Assembly (NCBI GenBank): GCA_032622095.1
Contig: CP136067.1
Location: forward strand, 196,378,052 to 196,442,051
Origin: Siphonodentalium dalli
Taxonomy: Eukaryota; Mollusca; Scaphopoda; Gadilida; Siphonodentaliidae
DNA: 64,000 nucleotides
Reading direction: 5' to 3'
The stretch's first letter is position 1, and every line of letters starts with the position of its first letter. Below, one piece after another: positions 10,037-21,152 of this stretch. The notes under the pieces are model-generated. The model was given only the letters and a program-made list of their open reading frames with translations. It was not told the origin of the DNA and ran no database searches. The translations under genes and the position numbers were made by a program.

Positions 10037-10212
10037 CATGTGTTAAATCTATTTGCTCCGCCACCGTTCTGAATCTATTTACTCTGTCACAGAGGACTGA
10101 CATCACAATGTCCCCAGGCCTGTCTGTGTCGCTGATTGGATATATTTGTCAGGATTATCTGCGTAATTCACAGCCCTCTAACTAAATCTTTTCCCACCAG
10201 GTGGCATTGCTA
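10037..10212. other. No recognised feature
   Basis: Contains only a short near-repeat, AATCTATTTGCTCCG / AATCTATTTACTCTG. Confidence 0.4.
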
Positions 10213-10220
10213 TTTGATAT

Positions 10221-10627
10221 CAGGCCTGAGAATAAGGTGCCTGTAATTTGCAGAATGAGGTCCCCAGAGGGTGAATTTAGTGATGCTATCCCGCATAGTG
10301 ATCTAGCATCACTAAATTCACCCATTCTGCTTCAGCCTCATCTTCTCTGGAATATTATAAAATTTCTATAGAAACTTCTTCACATAGATTCTATTTCTTT
10401 TTAGTTTCTCTATATCCCCAAATTGGCAGACGACACATTGCATTATCGAGGTTCACCATTGGGAACTTCAATCTGAGGCTTATGTCTCCCATAGCAGATG
10501 AGGCCATGCAGAATGAGGTTCCCAGAGGGTGAATTTGGTGATCCTAGCCTGCTGTGCAGGGTAGCATCACTAAATTCACCCTCTGGGGACCTGCAAATGA
10601 CAGACACACGATATATATTCAGGCTTG
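10221..10627 (+). mobile_element. Family E hAT-type MITE, complete (407 bp)
   Basis: Flanked by a perfect 8-bp duplication TTTGATAT (10213-10220, 10628-10635). Ends are CAGGCCTGAGAATA and its near-complement. Each end holds its own hairpin built on GCAGAATGAGGTCCCCAGAG and TGAATTTAGTGATGCTA, and the centre contains CCCCAAATTGGCAGACGACA. CAG-type termini with 8-bp duplications are characteristic of hAT elements. Confidence 0.85.
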
Positions 10628-11368
10628 TTTGATATGAGACGTCTGATTGAGCATATTGCATGGTCAATAAATAGAGCCACAGATTACATGTGTAAATCTA
10701 AGATATACTCTAAAATTGATCAAACTGTCGGAAGTATACGTCAAATCCCCCAGAGTGTTATGTGAGACCTCGGATCAAGTCTGCAAATAGTGTGCCTGTC
10801 ATTTACAGAATGAGGTCCCCAGAGGGCGAATTTACTTATTCTATCCGCACGGCAGGCAAGCTTCACTAAATTCACCCTCTGGGGACCTCATTCTGCAAAT
10901 GACAGCTAGACACAGGATATTCAGGCTTGTTTGTTATCAGACGTCTGATTGAGCATATTTGTCAATAAATAGAGCCACCGATTAAATGTGTATATATAAA
11001 CAAACATTGATCAAACTGTCCGAAGTAGTCCACTCCCCCAGAGTGAGGCTTCCGATCAGGCTGGCAAATAGTGTGCCTGTCATTTACAGAATGAGGTCCC
11101 CAGAGGGTGAATTTAGTGTTACTATCCTGCACAGCTGGTTAGCTTCACCAAATTCACCCTCTGGAGACCTCATTCTGCTTAGGCCTAATCTTCTGGAAAG
11201 TGTCTATATATAGTCTGAAATTAACGTTGTTTTTAGTTACTTAATTTCTCCCTTCTGGGAGTTTCTATATCCCCTAATTTGCAGAAGATAAAATGCATAA
11301 TCAAGGATCACCAACTTCAACAGGGGTACTTCAATCTGATCCTAGGTTAAGCCTAAGCAGAATGAGAT
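10628..11368 (+). repeat. Tandem E copies with duplicated spacer
   Basis: Two further E ends at 10776-10929 (short, only the paired hairpin) and 11057-11368 (longer, right end lost near GCAGAATGAGATTTCAC) are separated by a spacer that repeats the one after the first E copy (GACGTCTGATTGAGCATAT, TCAATAAATAGAGCCAC, TTGATCAAACTGTC). The locus therefore grew by duplication of spacer plus E, not by independent insertion. Confidence 0.78.
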
Positions 11369-11740
11369 TTCACATATCCAATTGTTATGTAAATATTACT
11401 GTACCGATAAAAGTGCAGTTAGTGTAAAAAGATGCCATAAAAACTTTATGGTTAACTTCGAAAAAGGTCAAAGCATTGAAAAATGTTCTGAAAATCATAT
11501 TCAGACTAAAATATTTTAACTTAATACTACACGATTAATGATGTTTGTTGCCAAATCACTGTAACAGTTTTGTTTACATAGAAATGGTTAAAACATGCAG
11601 AATTTCATTATTGGAGAACAATTAATAATGAATATAAGAACAGAAATTTATCTATTTCTCCATGTTCTTCTTAGTGGTGATTTATATTTATATTTATATT
11701 TTTTGCACATTTACCCTCTGCAAGAGCATTGTGTCCCCTT
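11369..11740. repeat. AT-rich; includes repeat V copy 1 (11625-11745)
   Basis: 11625-11745 (AATATAAGAACAGAAATTTA to AGCATTGTGTCCCCTTAACC) matches 55728-55955, where a half D element interrupts it. The rest is unremarkable. Confidence 0.6.
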
Positions 11741-12000
11741 AACCTCTTCACTGCTAAATGACAATCGTGTGCTGGGCTGTTGACGTTATTACCATTTCCA
11801 ATGGAAAAATATAACTTGAAATATTACAAGAACCATAAAACTGACTCAATTCGTTCACAATCGTGGAACAGCATACACTGTTTGAAAGTTCGAGATACAG
11901 TTATTCTGATGCACCAATCTCTGAGTTCCAGTTATGAATAATGGCCTGCTGCTATTGTGCCAAAGTAGATCCATAGGTACTTCGAACCATATTGCACATG
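11741..12000 (-). repeat. Repeat Q, copy 2 (inverted)
   Basis: Reverse complement of 8451-8726 with scattered changes. Confidence 0.7.
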
Positions 12001-12157
12001 ACGTGCACTTTTATGTCTGTAATAGTTACGGACGTCATAGACACAGAGGTTAATAGCTGAACATCTACAAATGAATAAATGGGAATCATGTAATGGCTCA
12101 TCAGAAAGTATAAAAGAGCTAAGACCTCTAATGAAAAATTGTATGTCTTGAAATAGG

Positions 12158-12400
12158 TTAACCCTTTGAGTGCCAGGGGCCGATCTCATCGGCCCTAAAC
12201 CTACAAAATAAGTCTGTTAAAGAATATAAGAATAAATTATTAAAATTGTAAAAAAAAAACAAAAAAAAACCAATTGTTAGGCCAATGCATTCTCTTATAT
12301 ATGCGAGGCGACCTATGGTAGACTCGCATGTATAAGAGAATGCATTGGCACAGGGTATATGGGTTGATACAAAAATCGGACTTGGCACTCAAAGGGTTAA
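12158..12400 (+). mobile_element. Family C TTAA MITE (243 bp)
   Basis: Starts TTAACCCTTTGAGTGCCAGG and ends TTGGCACTCAAAGGGTTAA. A small left stem GGGCCGATCTCATCGGCCC is followed by an A-rich linker, then one copy of the CCAATGCATTCTCTTATATA hairpin shared with family A, then GGGTTGATACAAAAATCGGA. Confidence 0.88.
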
Positions 12401-12407
12401 TATGTCT

Positions 12408-12838
12408 TTAAAGGTACTCAATCCGATCAGACGGTCCCCATACCATCAAGATACAACAACAACTTTTCTTCAAAATACGCTTTAGTTATCAGAATTGATT
12501 TATTGCAACAAAATAATGCTAACCTCTTGTCAACTATGGTATCAAATTTCCCAAAACTTGTGATTTATCATCATTTTGTTCAACAAAATATGGCCGTATT
12601 ATCACTAAAGTATCACAAAATTTGACCGTATTACCACTTGATTTTAGAGTTATCCATCTTCATCCGCAATTTTGTCCAAGACCCTCCATTTGACCACGTG
12701 TTTCTGGGCCACATATTATTACACATCTCGAGAAATAAAAAAATCGATATGGTTCCTTGACTCGAATCAAATATTTTTTATCCCCGAGGCCAAAGAAATA
12801 GTAATTTAGGAGCGTCTGATCAGATTGAGTTCCTTTAA
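12408..12838. mobile_element. Family I TTAA element, T2/Kolobok-like (431 bp)
   Basis: Ends TTAAAGGTACTCAATCCGAT and ATCAGATTGAGTTCCTTTAA are inverted repeats of about 26 bp. TTAA plus AAGG termini match the T2 group of Kolobok MITEs. A second copy at 53467-53940 is similar along its length (GGCCGTATTATCAC, CACATCTCGAGAAATAA, AAGAAATAGTAATTTAGGAG). Between the C element and this one remain the bases ATATGTCTTTAA, which is also how family H ends. Confidence 0.72.
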
Positions 12839-13889
12839 TATATCAATTCAAGAGGAAAATGAGTATGATTCTCCCCATGGTGTTCTTCCATTGATAGCAA
12901 TTTTGCATGAGTAAACATGTTCATGGTTGATTTGATCTTTTTACACTGATAATCACTTTGACGCAATATCCTATCGTGTTTTTGCTCCTTGATTTCCAAT
13001 CTTCGGCATCGGACTTTGCATGCATTTCTGATTAATTAGCAGATAACGATGATGTATTATATTTGAAGCAAATTGGACAATCTTTATTGAGACTCAGGAA
13101 AACAAATGTGCTAATCAAATGAAGATGTATTCACCCCAGAAGAGTTATCATTGACCTTTTGCAGTATGATTGCACAGACCATTCATGTGGGTGTGAATTG
13201 AAATTGTCCCGAAGGAAAACTGTCTGACTGATATTGCCAAGTGGTGATATCACTGTGTGTGATACATGGTTTAACATGATTTTAGCATCATCACTCGAAA
13301 CATGTTTGCCCTCACAATCTCCGTCATTTCCTAATTTTTGAGAAAAAAAATTGCACTTAACTCCGATATGTAAACTTGTATCTAGCAATTTTGTATCCAG
13401 ACACTGTCTAAATTAAGGCAAAAACACTACTTAATGGTTAGTGCAATGGTGTCATTCGATCATGTGTGGTAATTGCTTAGCAACTGTTGCTATCCTCAAA
13501 TAAGACATTTGGTTCACTCTTCTTGTCGGGAATATCTCAAATTTCACATTAGGGTATAACCAAAATCAAAATCATTGGCGTTGAACTATGATGCTATAAG
13601 CTATAATTGCATTTTCCAGTGAATTAAGAGAAGTTGCCTAGCAACCGTTACCAATGAGTTGCCGCGTGACAAAGTCTCCCAATCTTATAATGATCTGTTA
13701 TCCATGGGGGACAAACCTGTAAAGTTTCTGACCTGTGTCACAATTTAAACATAACCAACATAATGTTAATTTAAGGGAAAATACCACAGAGAGCCCGGGT
13801 CAGGGTGACGATTGCTGTGGGGCTTCAGGGTTCAAAGGGTTAAGGATCAGGAAACCTCAAATTTCCCTGTAAAATCAACTCATGCATTA
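12839..13889. other. About 1 kb with no recognised feature
   Basis: AT-rich. A reverse frame of 85 codons at 13131-13388 has no recognisable motif. CAGGGTTCAAAGGGTTAA near 13826 looks like the worn end of a TTAA element. Confidence 0.4.
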
Positions 13890-14006
13890 AACCATATACT
13901 AACCATATACTAACCATATACTAACCATATACTACCATCCATTCTCGCATTAAACCATATACTCACATCCATTCTCGCATTAAACCATTTACTTACATCC
14001 ATTCTC
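13890..14006. repeat. Compound minisatellite (11-bp and about 30-bp units)
   Basis: AACCATATACT repeats about four times, then TCCATTCTCGCATTAAACCA-type units of about 30 bp repeat three times with decay. Confidence 0.8.
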
Positions 14007-14166
14007 TGCTTAATTGATAAGTTATTGACCAAAGTCTAAAGCAAAATGTGTTACTTTGTATGTTTTTTTGAGTTATTGTTGGTGAAATCGAGACTTCGCG
14101 AGCAGGCTCAAGTACAAAATGATATTTTGTATAGGATTTTTCTATTTTGTACGTGCATTGGAACTA

Positions 14167-14311
14167 CAGTAATGTCCTAAATAATTGATTCCTTAACCAC
14201 AGCAGTGAGAGCTTTCCGATGAATGGCAACAAGCCATATTTCCGTCTAAATCCTGAAAAATTGTCCATAATTCTGCTGTGGTTAAGGAGTCGATTATTTA
14301 GGACATTACTG
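14167..14311. mobile_element. Family D MITE, left arm deleted
   Basis: TA-flanked CAGTAATGTCCTAAATAA to GGACATTACTG. The left arm jumps from CACAGCAG straight to the apex GAGAGCTTTCCG, so only about 40 bp of it survives opposite a full right arm. Confidence 0.82.
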
Positions 14312-14761
14312 TAATTGATTGTGGAATGCTTTTGAAATGGATTTTATAATAATAATAATAATGACCTTCACCTTCTGTTTTTCATGTTTTTTATTTACTA
14401 TTGGAAATGTTCATTGATAAAGTGTTCCGTATAATTACTTCTTTCAACTAAAACTTGTCAACTCTGGTCAACTGTTAAATATTACGACTGAATTTATGAA
14501 TGAACAAATCTATAGCAAAAAAAATCTGCGTGAAGGCGAAGGTGAAATGTCATCTTGCGGAGTATAAAATTCACAAACGATAACTCTGCAAAACCAATGA
14601 AAGTAAGACAATTATACGCTAACGTCAATCATTTATAAATTAATTGTCCTAAAAATTCTGGTAAACAATGTCCAAACGATCCAAACAAGTTACAGTATTT
14701 CATGGAAGAAATGAGGTTCCCTGGTTCTTGAATGTCTATTCTCAGAATACAAAAGGTCATG
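14312..14761. other. No gene; short ATA microsatellite at 14347-14362
   Basis: Five ATA units; otherwise AT-rich sequence without features. Confidence 0.45.
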
Positions 14762-14763
14762 TA

Positions 14764-14993
14764 CAGTAATGCTCTAAATAATCGACTCCTTAACCAGAGC
14801 AGAATTATGGGTAATTTTTCAGGATTTAGTTGGAAATATGGCTTGTTGCCATATTTCCGACTAAATCCTGAAAAATTACCCAAAATTATGAGAGCTTTCC
14901 AATGAATGGCAACAAGCCATATTTCCGACTAACACTGAAAAATTACCCATAATTCTGCTGTGGTTAAGGGGTCGATTATTTAGGGCATTACTG
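14764..14993. mobile_element. Family D MITE, rearranged apex (230 bp)
   Basis: TA-flanked at both ends. The left arm reaches GGCTTGTTGCCATATTTCC, folding back early to give a small hairpin, then a second arm segment GAGAGCTTTCCAATGAATGG follows. Looks like template switching within the palindrome. Confidence 0.8.
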
Positions 14994-15184
14994 TACTTCT
15001 CGTCCTTACTTTTCATGGCTCTCTGGTTGATTGATAAATCATGAGATCATAATATGTTATCCCACTTGAATAGTTGTTTTATTGAAAGAGAACCCATAAA
15101 TAAATTCAGGAGCAAAAGAAAAGCAGACTCATCAAAAAATGTTCTGGATAAATTTCCTACCTCTGCTCTTATTTTATCATGTCC

Positions 15185-15325
15185 AGGGATTAAACTGTGC
15201 TAGCCTGCTAGGCACACTGTGGCATCCGAACAGGGATTAAACTGTGCTAGCCTGCTAGGCACACTGTGGCATCCGAACAGGGATTAAACTGTGCTAGCCT
15301 GCTAGGCACACTGTGGCATCGGAAC
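15185..15325. repeat. 47-bp minisatellite, three copies
   Basis: Unit AGGGATTAAACTGTGCTAGC continuing to CATCCGAAC, 47 bp exactly; the third copy has one change (CATCGGAAC). The unit holds a small palindrome GTGCTAGC-CT-GCTAGGCAC. Confidence 0.95.
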
Positions 15326-15421
15326 AGGAGCCAATGTTAATGGCTTACCTATGTGCTAACAATGTGTGTGCATTGAAGAAACCTACGGTGGCGATGAAGT
15401 CATTGTTAAACGTCAAAATTA

Positions 15422-15574
15422 CAGTAGTGCTCTAAATAATCGACTCCTTAACCAAAGAAGAATTATTGGTAACTTTTCAGGAAATATGGCTTGTTGCCAT
15501 TCATCGGAAAGCTCTCTGAAAAGTTACCCATAATTCTTCTTTGGTTAAGGAGTCGATTATTTAGAGCATTACTG
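15422..15574. mobile_element. Family D MITE, shortened (153 bp)
   Basis: TA-flanked CAGTAGTGC to GCATTACTG. The arms use AAAGAAGAATTATTGG variants shared by both sides, and the inner part of the arms is deleted unequally. Confidence 0.82.
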
Positions 15575-15867
15575 TACATGGTCAAATTTTGAGTCCTCTG
15601 GCTCATGGGACCACAGTGGAAATAAGCAATAGTATGAACCTTTACTGTGTTACTGCCTTGGGACCGGATAATTAAACTCACTCATATTGTTTCCTGTGAG
15701 TTCTATACTGTATAAGAATTTACTGGACATTCGGGGACACCATTTTGTGACAGCACACCGAGTCGTGCTTTTATGGTGCTCTGAATGATTGATAAATCAT
15801 AATATGGTGATAGGTTATCATGCATGAATAGTCGTTTTATTGAAAGAGAACCCATTAATCAATTCCC

Positions 15868-17029
15868 AAACTGAATCAGCATATTTAAGTTAATGAGTGT
15901 ATAAATTCCATACATTACTCATCACATCTCCATGGAGGATATTCCCCTGAGTCCAACAAAATAAGAGTTGTTGGTCCTTCCCACGAGACGGGAGCAATTG
16001 CTCTCGCACCCATACACACTCGTAATTTTCAATTTACCCGTGCTAAATTTTGCATTCCTCTTTTCAAAATACTTATGGTGGCTGTAATTGTTGATTCAAT
16101 ATTGAACTATTTTAAGGTTTATTTAGATCCTTTATCGTCTCGTTGAATTATGTGCACGTGAAACTGGACATAGCTCTAATCCGCAATCATTGACAATGAC
16201 ATTTTGTTTGAGAAAAACTCAACTTAAGATTATATTATGGGTGCAATATTACACCCCCATCTGCTGAATTACTGGAGCAAATAAATGCTCTCGCTGTGTT
16301 TTTCTCATGGGAAGTACTCGTGGTATTATAAAGAAGACCTATTGCACATACAAACAATGGAGGTTTTAAATCTTCAGCTTTAGACATCAGAAGCCGCACA
16401 TGAGGAAATCTAAACATGGCTATAGTTTCAGTCAAATCCAAGAGGAATCTTTGATTGTACTATGTATCATGAACGGGAGATTGTGATCGAAAACAAATAT
16501 TTTGATAAAATAGTAAATTTGTTTATTTGGACAATAATCAAAGAAAGCTGTAATACATGAAATTATATTGTTGTACAATACGATTCACTGGCTTTATTCC
16601 TGCTGCCCATGAATAAATGGTGCAATAAGAAGATATGATGGAATATGTTATTGCAGGTTTGTTGGTTGGGGTATGGTTTTAAATATACTACATGGATATT
16701 TTAAATGATAGGAGTATGAATTATGAACTTACAGTAGAGATCCATATTTGGGATTTATGAACAGGTTAGAAAGATTGTTCAAAATATATTGGGATGGTTG
16801 CAACCATCCTGTATCATATAATGAAAATAATTCCCCTGCCCTCTGTCCTTCCTGCACAACCTGTCACAGTTATAGGGTATTAATTACCAGTCCTCACATA
16901 CGAGGAAGCAATCAGAGCAGCTAATTAGCGTATCAGGATGAGCATACTGACAATATCCATCGACTTTTGACCAGGTATTCAATCATCAGGTGAGTCTCTC
17001 CTACATAATGAGGTAACTTACCGAAGGCT
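15868..17029. other. About 1.2 kb with no recognised feature
   Basis: No inverted repeat, tandem repeat or convincing frame; a 68-codon reverse frame at 16235 has no recognisable motif. Confidence 0.4.
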
Positions 17030-17416
17030 TTAATCATGACTGGAGCTTCCTGAAATTTTGTGAAAACCCTGTGCCAATGCCCATAGGGAGCCTCTCATAT
17101 ATAAGAGAATGTATTGGCCTAACAATATTTACCATGACTTTGTAAGCCAGTGAATTCTCTTATATATGCGAGGCTCCCTATGGGTGACTTGCATATGTAA
17201 GAGAATAATCACACACCCTCTGCATTCACACAATTAGGTGCCATAATAATCGGTATAAATCACGATACGTTTCCGACGTTCATCGGGCAATAATTGAAGT
17301 CTACTCTTCAAAAAACCGATGAACACCTACGTTACTTCAAGCTGATGTGTGCACATTCTTGCTGCGTTGTTTCCACTTCAAAAAAAGTGATAAACCACCT
17401 AATAATGAGAAAGCCC

Positions 17417-17513
17417 CATGTTTTAATAGTGATAATGAGTTCACTGAAACACCTCATCATGTTATGCAGTGCATGAGATGTTTCAGTGAACTCATTATCA
17501 CTATTAAAACATG
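17417..17513. repeat. 97-bp palindrome
   Basis: Arms CATGTTTTAATAGTGATAAT through GTTTCAGTGAACTCATTATC are near-perfect; the loop is CATCATGTTATGCAGTGC. A diverged single arm recurs at 18263-18303. Confidence 0.85.
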
Positions 17514-17660
17514 AATTCAGTAGCATTCCCTGCAATACTTCCTGGGAGTCCTATAAAACATGGGGCTTTCAAGCCGATCATTTGCTGCGTGTTGTTATTG
17601 GGAGACTGGAATTTGAACAATATATGTTACTTACATATTTTCGAGATTCACACACTTTGT

Positions 17661-18060
17661 TTAACCCTTTACCCAACAAACCGGCCAAAACCGGCCAAAT
17701 AAAGCTTCAACAGCCTAAATTATATTGGGTCTGTCTCAATAGAACCATACAAATATGGATATCATTGGAACCGGCTCCTTGACCACATTGTGATAGTTAC
17801 AGTTATGCCCTGTGCCAATGCATTCTCTTATATATGCGAGTCGACCATAGGTCGCCTCGCATATATAAGAGAATGCATTGGCCTAAAAAAAATCTTTTTT
17901 TAACACTTTTTACCATTTTTTCTTACATTCTTTAACAATTTTATAATTTTTAATGTGTTAAGCCAATGCATTCTCTTATATATGCGAGGCGACCTATGGT
18001 CGACTCGCATATATAAGAGAATGCATTGGCACAGGGCCGTTCTGTTGGGTAAAGGGTTAA
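17661..18060 (+). mobile_element. Family A TTAA MITE, copy 3 (400 bp)
   Basis: Complete and almost identical to the copy at 7815, including the eight-A tract after hairpin 1. Confidence 0.9.
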
Positions 18061-18177
18061 TTATTCTACTGGTCAAAATCCAATGACCCCAATGGATCTG
18101 CATGTTTTATCTTAAATGCACTGGCACAGGATCTTTAATGCTGAACCAGCGCAGCTCCCATCATGAAAGGGTTCATA

Positions 18178-18260
18178 GGTTCAACAGCAGAGAGCAGGAT
18201 TCGAACGCATGACATCTTCACACCATGACCTTCTGAGCGGAACAGGCTAACAATTTGGAC
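18178..18260 (-). repeat. Possible SINE relic with box-B-like motif
   Basis: On the minus strand GCGTTCGAATCCTG matches the Pol III box B core GGTTCGAATCC. No matching box A or clover-leaf can be folded, so this is not a tRNA gene. Confidence 0.25.
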
Positions 18261-18262
18261 CA

Positions 18263-18440
18263 GCATGCACTGCATAACATGATGAGATGTTTCAGTGAAC
18301 TCAGATGAACTTCAAGCTATTCCTTTGTTGGCAATCTGAACCATAAACCCCCCTATAACCTAATCATCTCCTTTAAGTTGATGACTGAATTCACTAGCAT
18401 TCCCTGCAATACTTCCTGGGAGTCCTATAAAACATGGTGC
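18263..18440. repeat. Repeat X, diverged copy of 17430-17568 segments
   Basis: 18263-18303 is an inverted match to the arm of the palindrome at 17417; 18390-18440 is a direct match to 17518-17568 (CTGGGAGTCCTATAAAACAT). Confidence 0.65.
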
Positions 18441-18706
18441 TTTTGTGTATTCACGGAAATTGGCCTGGATCGCTCTCCTAAAGAGATTACAATACAGATA
18501 ACGGTCTTCTTAGGTTTTACTGCTTAATTGATAGTTTTAATGCTTCAGGGATTTGGAGGAATCCCTGAAATTTAATTTCTTGTTTCCTCCAGTGTTGATT
18601 TGAATGGTTTGATAATGAGTTAAATGGAATCATGCATCTTCCATTGAAAGAGATCTGGATGGAGGTCAATCAATCGGGAAGTAGTGCTTGTATTGCCATC
18701 ACTGTC

Positions 18707-19163
18707 CGCGCCTGAGTTTAGGTGCAAGACATTTGCAGAATGAGGTCCCCAGAGGGTGAATTTAGTGATGCTATCCCGCAGAGTGGGCTAACATCACCAT
18801 ATTCACCCTCTGGGGACCTCCGTCTGCTTAGGCCTCATCTTCTCTGGAAAGTGTCTTTATTATCAAATATCTATAGATTTCTTCACATAAATTCTATTTC
18901 TTTTTTAGTTTAGTTTCTCTATATCCCCAAATTGGCAGACGACACATTGCATAATCGAGGTTCCCAATTTGTATACATCACAATATTCACCATTTGAGAA
19001 CTTCAATGTGAGTCTATATCTCCCATAGCAGATGAGGCCATGCAGATTGAGGTCCCCAGAGGGTGAATTTGGTGATGCTAGCCCACTATGCAGGAAAGCG
19101 TCACTAAATTCACCCTCTGGGGACCTCATACTGCAATTGACAGGCACATTAAACTCAGGATTG
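18707..19163 (+). mobile_element. Family E hAT-type MITE (457 bp)
   Basis: Ends GCCTGAGTTTAGGTGC and complement-like TAAACTCAGGATTG. Flanking octamers TCACTGTC and TGGCTGTC agree at six of eight positions. Longer than the copy at 10221 because of extra sequence after GAGGTTCCCAATTTG. Confidence 0.8.
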
Positions 19164-19583
19164 TGGCTGTCATGCTAATCCTTCTATTTTAGAGATTCTT
19201 TTGTGATTACAAGATTTTAAAGCTTAATTGCATGATATCGTTTGCAGGAAGGAAGAACCTGAGAATCTAATTTGATTCATCTGCCAATCTGATCTATCTT
19301 TGAAATTTGAAGAGGAAAACAGCTTTTGCCCTATAATTGACATCTTTTAAAATTGGGGATACTTGAAAATTAGTTTGATATATTTCATATGTTCTACAAT
19401 TCTAAAACATATTAAGTACTTATTTTTACTTCAAACTAATATCTTACACTCAGCTATTACAACCACTTGAAGAATGCAGCATTAAAAGCATGGATGTCCT
19501 TGGTTGTAGGTTATAATTTAGATTTAAAAGTTACCAATTTATGAATTTCCTCAAGAATGTACTACATTGTAATAGTATAGTAT
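19164..19583. other. No recognised feature
   Basis: AT-rich sequence only. Confidence 0.4.
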
Positions 19584-19837
19584 CAAGCCTTGAAATAGGG
19601 TGCCTGTTATTTGCAGAATGAGGTCCCCAGAGGGTGAATTTAGTGATGCTACCCCGCATAGTGGGCTAGCATCACCAAATTCACCCTCTGGGAACCTCAT
19701 TCTGCTGAGGTGTAAGCAGAATGAGGTCCCCAGAGGGTGAATTTGGTGATGCTAGCCTGCTATGCGGGGTAGCATCACTAAATTCACCCTCTGGGGACCT
19801 CATTCTGCAAATGACAGACACCCTATTTCAAGGCTTG
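19584..19837. mobile_element. Family E element, fully palindromic form (254 bp)
   Basis: Perfect 8-bp duplication TATAGTAT (19576-19583, 19838-19845). The two ends CAAGCCTTGAAATAGGG match perfectly as inverted repeats. The unique centre present in other E copies is missing, leaving two hairpins joined by GAGGTGTAAG, so the whole element folds back on itself. Confidence 0.9.
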
Positions 19838-20118
19838 TATAGTATAATGATAATATGAATGCGATATTATCCGCAAAACACACTTTGTGTGAGCCGAGCA
19901 TTTAGTTTATATACAGCATGTAAAAAGTGTGCGATAAGCAAAACACTCAGCGCCATGGCAATATTTTTGGGAGTGACTCACGGTGACCCAATCAACTCTG
20001 AAATCTTGAGTGGTGAGGATTAGCGAGCGCTATATCGGTTTGTTGTAAACAATATGGTGGCAATTTTAACCAAAGTTCACTTAGTGGGGGTCTCACCGGT
20101 GTTGAGTCTAGATGCCGT

Positions 20119-20224
20119 GGAGAGCTTTCCGATGAATGGCAACAAGCCATATTTCCGACTAAATCCTGAAAAGTTACCCATAATTCTGCTGTGGTTAAGA
20201 AGTCGATTACTTAGAGCATTACTG
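20119..20224 (-). mobile_element. Solo right half of a family D MITE
   Basis: Runs from the apex GAGAGCTTTCCGATGAATGG to GCATTACTG, then TA. The left arm is entirely absent. Confidence 0.82.
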
Positions 20225-20408
20225 TATCTTGACATTTTCTAAGGGAACTACTCATCAATGAGTATTTAGTAGAGTAAGGGTTAAAGTTCATTCACTACAG
20301 TCATAGGTGATTTCATTTGATGTTGCAAATAAAAATATTGATGCGTGCATTTAATAATATTAGAAAAAAATCTCATTCATTTCCCAGTGGAGTGTTTGAG
20401 CTGATTAC

Positions 20409-20788
20409 GTAATTGTTTTTCGTTTCGTTGATTGTTTTTTGTTTTGTTGATAGCTTTGTGGTGCAGAGAGTGGTTACAATAGAATGTTACGTTTCTTATG
20501 TAATTGTTTTTTGTTTCGTTGATAGCTTTGTGGTGCAGAGAGTGGTTACAATAGAATGTTACGTTTCTTATGTAATTGTTTTTTGTTTCGTTGATAGCTT
20601 TGTGGTGCAGAGAGTGGTTACAATAGAATGTTACGTTTCTTATGTAATTGTTTTTTGTTTCGTTGATAGCTTTGTGGTGCAGAGAGTGGTTACAATAGAA
20701 TGTTACGTTTCTTATGTAATTGTTTTTTGTTTCGTTGATAGCTTTGTGGTGCAGAGAGTGGTTACAATAGAATGTTACGTTTCTTATG
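20409..20788. repeat. 72-bp minisatellite, about five copies
   Basis: Unit begins GTAATTGTTTTTTGTTTCGT and ends GTTACGTTTCTTAT. The first unit has an extra internal TTGATTGTTTTTT stretch; the other units are essentially identical, indicating recent expansion. With 72 divisible by 3, long repetitive frames open on both strands and should not be annotated as proteins. Confidence 0.96.
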
Positions 20789-21020
20789 CTATCTGAAGAA
20801 ATATTGCTGAATTTCATTCTTCTACAGTATTTGCAGTGCAGGCATTTTCTTGACTAACAGTTTTGTATCTCATATAATTCAGAATTCAAATGTTTATTCC
20901 CTTGTTTCATTTATCTTTCAGATTTGACTGAAATCTTGTGCCTAGATGCAGAGATGGTGGAGTATTAAAGGTTCAAGGTAAGCTACGAATATCTTGATAT
21001 CTTGGAGAACTTGAGTCAAG

Positions 21021-21152
21021 TCCAAGCTTGTGTTATATCGTTATGGCTAATAATGGTATTACGTAGAAACCAGCTTGTGTTATATCGTTAGGGCTAATAA
21101 TGGTATTACGTAGAAACCAGCTTGTGTTATATCGTTAGGGCTAATAATGGTA
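21021..21152. repeat. 47-bp minisatellite, three units, hit by A copy 4
   Basis: Unit CAGCTTGTGTTATATCGTTA continuing to TATTACGTAGAAAC. The third unit stops at GGTATT, exactly where the TTAA of the next A element begins. Confidence 0.9.

Larger units (their letters stand above)
15000..15867 (+). repeat. Direct repeat W (15000-15112 and 15765-15867)
   Basis: GATTGATAAATCAT and TTTTATTGAAAGAGAACCCA occur in the same order in both. Between them lie a 47-bp minisatellite and a D element. Confidence 0.65.
17207..18114. mobile_element. Insertion within B, itself carrying A copy 3
   Basis: Bounded by the two halves of a B element. It contains the palindrome at 17417 and a complete A element, so at least three layers are nested (B, insert, A). 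A short AA/AAT overlap is the only candidate target duplication. The segment 17518-17568 (GCATTCCCTGCAATACTTCC) recurs at 18395. Confidence 0.5.
17030..18175 (-). mobile_element. Family B MITE split by a roughly 0.9-kb insertion
   Basis: 17030-17206 carries the end TTAATCATGACTGGAGCTTC and both hairpin regions up to GTAAGAGAA. 18115-18175 resumes AAATGCACTGGCACAGGATC and ends CATCATGAAAGGGTTCA. Unbroken copies read AGAGAATGCACTGGCACAGG. Part of the first hairpin's left arm is also missing (GCCAATGCCCATAGGG). Confidence 0.72.

Noticed and set aside
20377-20817. 146- and 127-codon frames on opposite strands
   Set aside because: Products of the 72-bp tandem array; identical 24-residue repeats on both strands.
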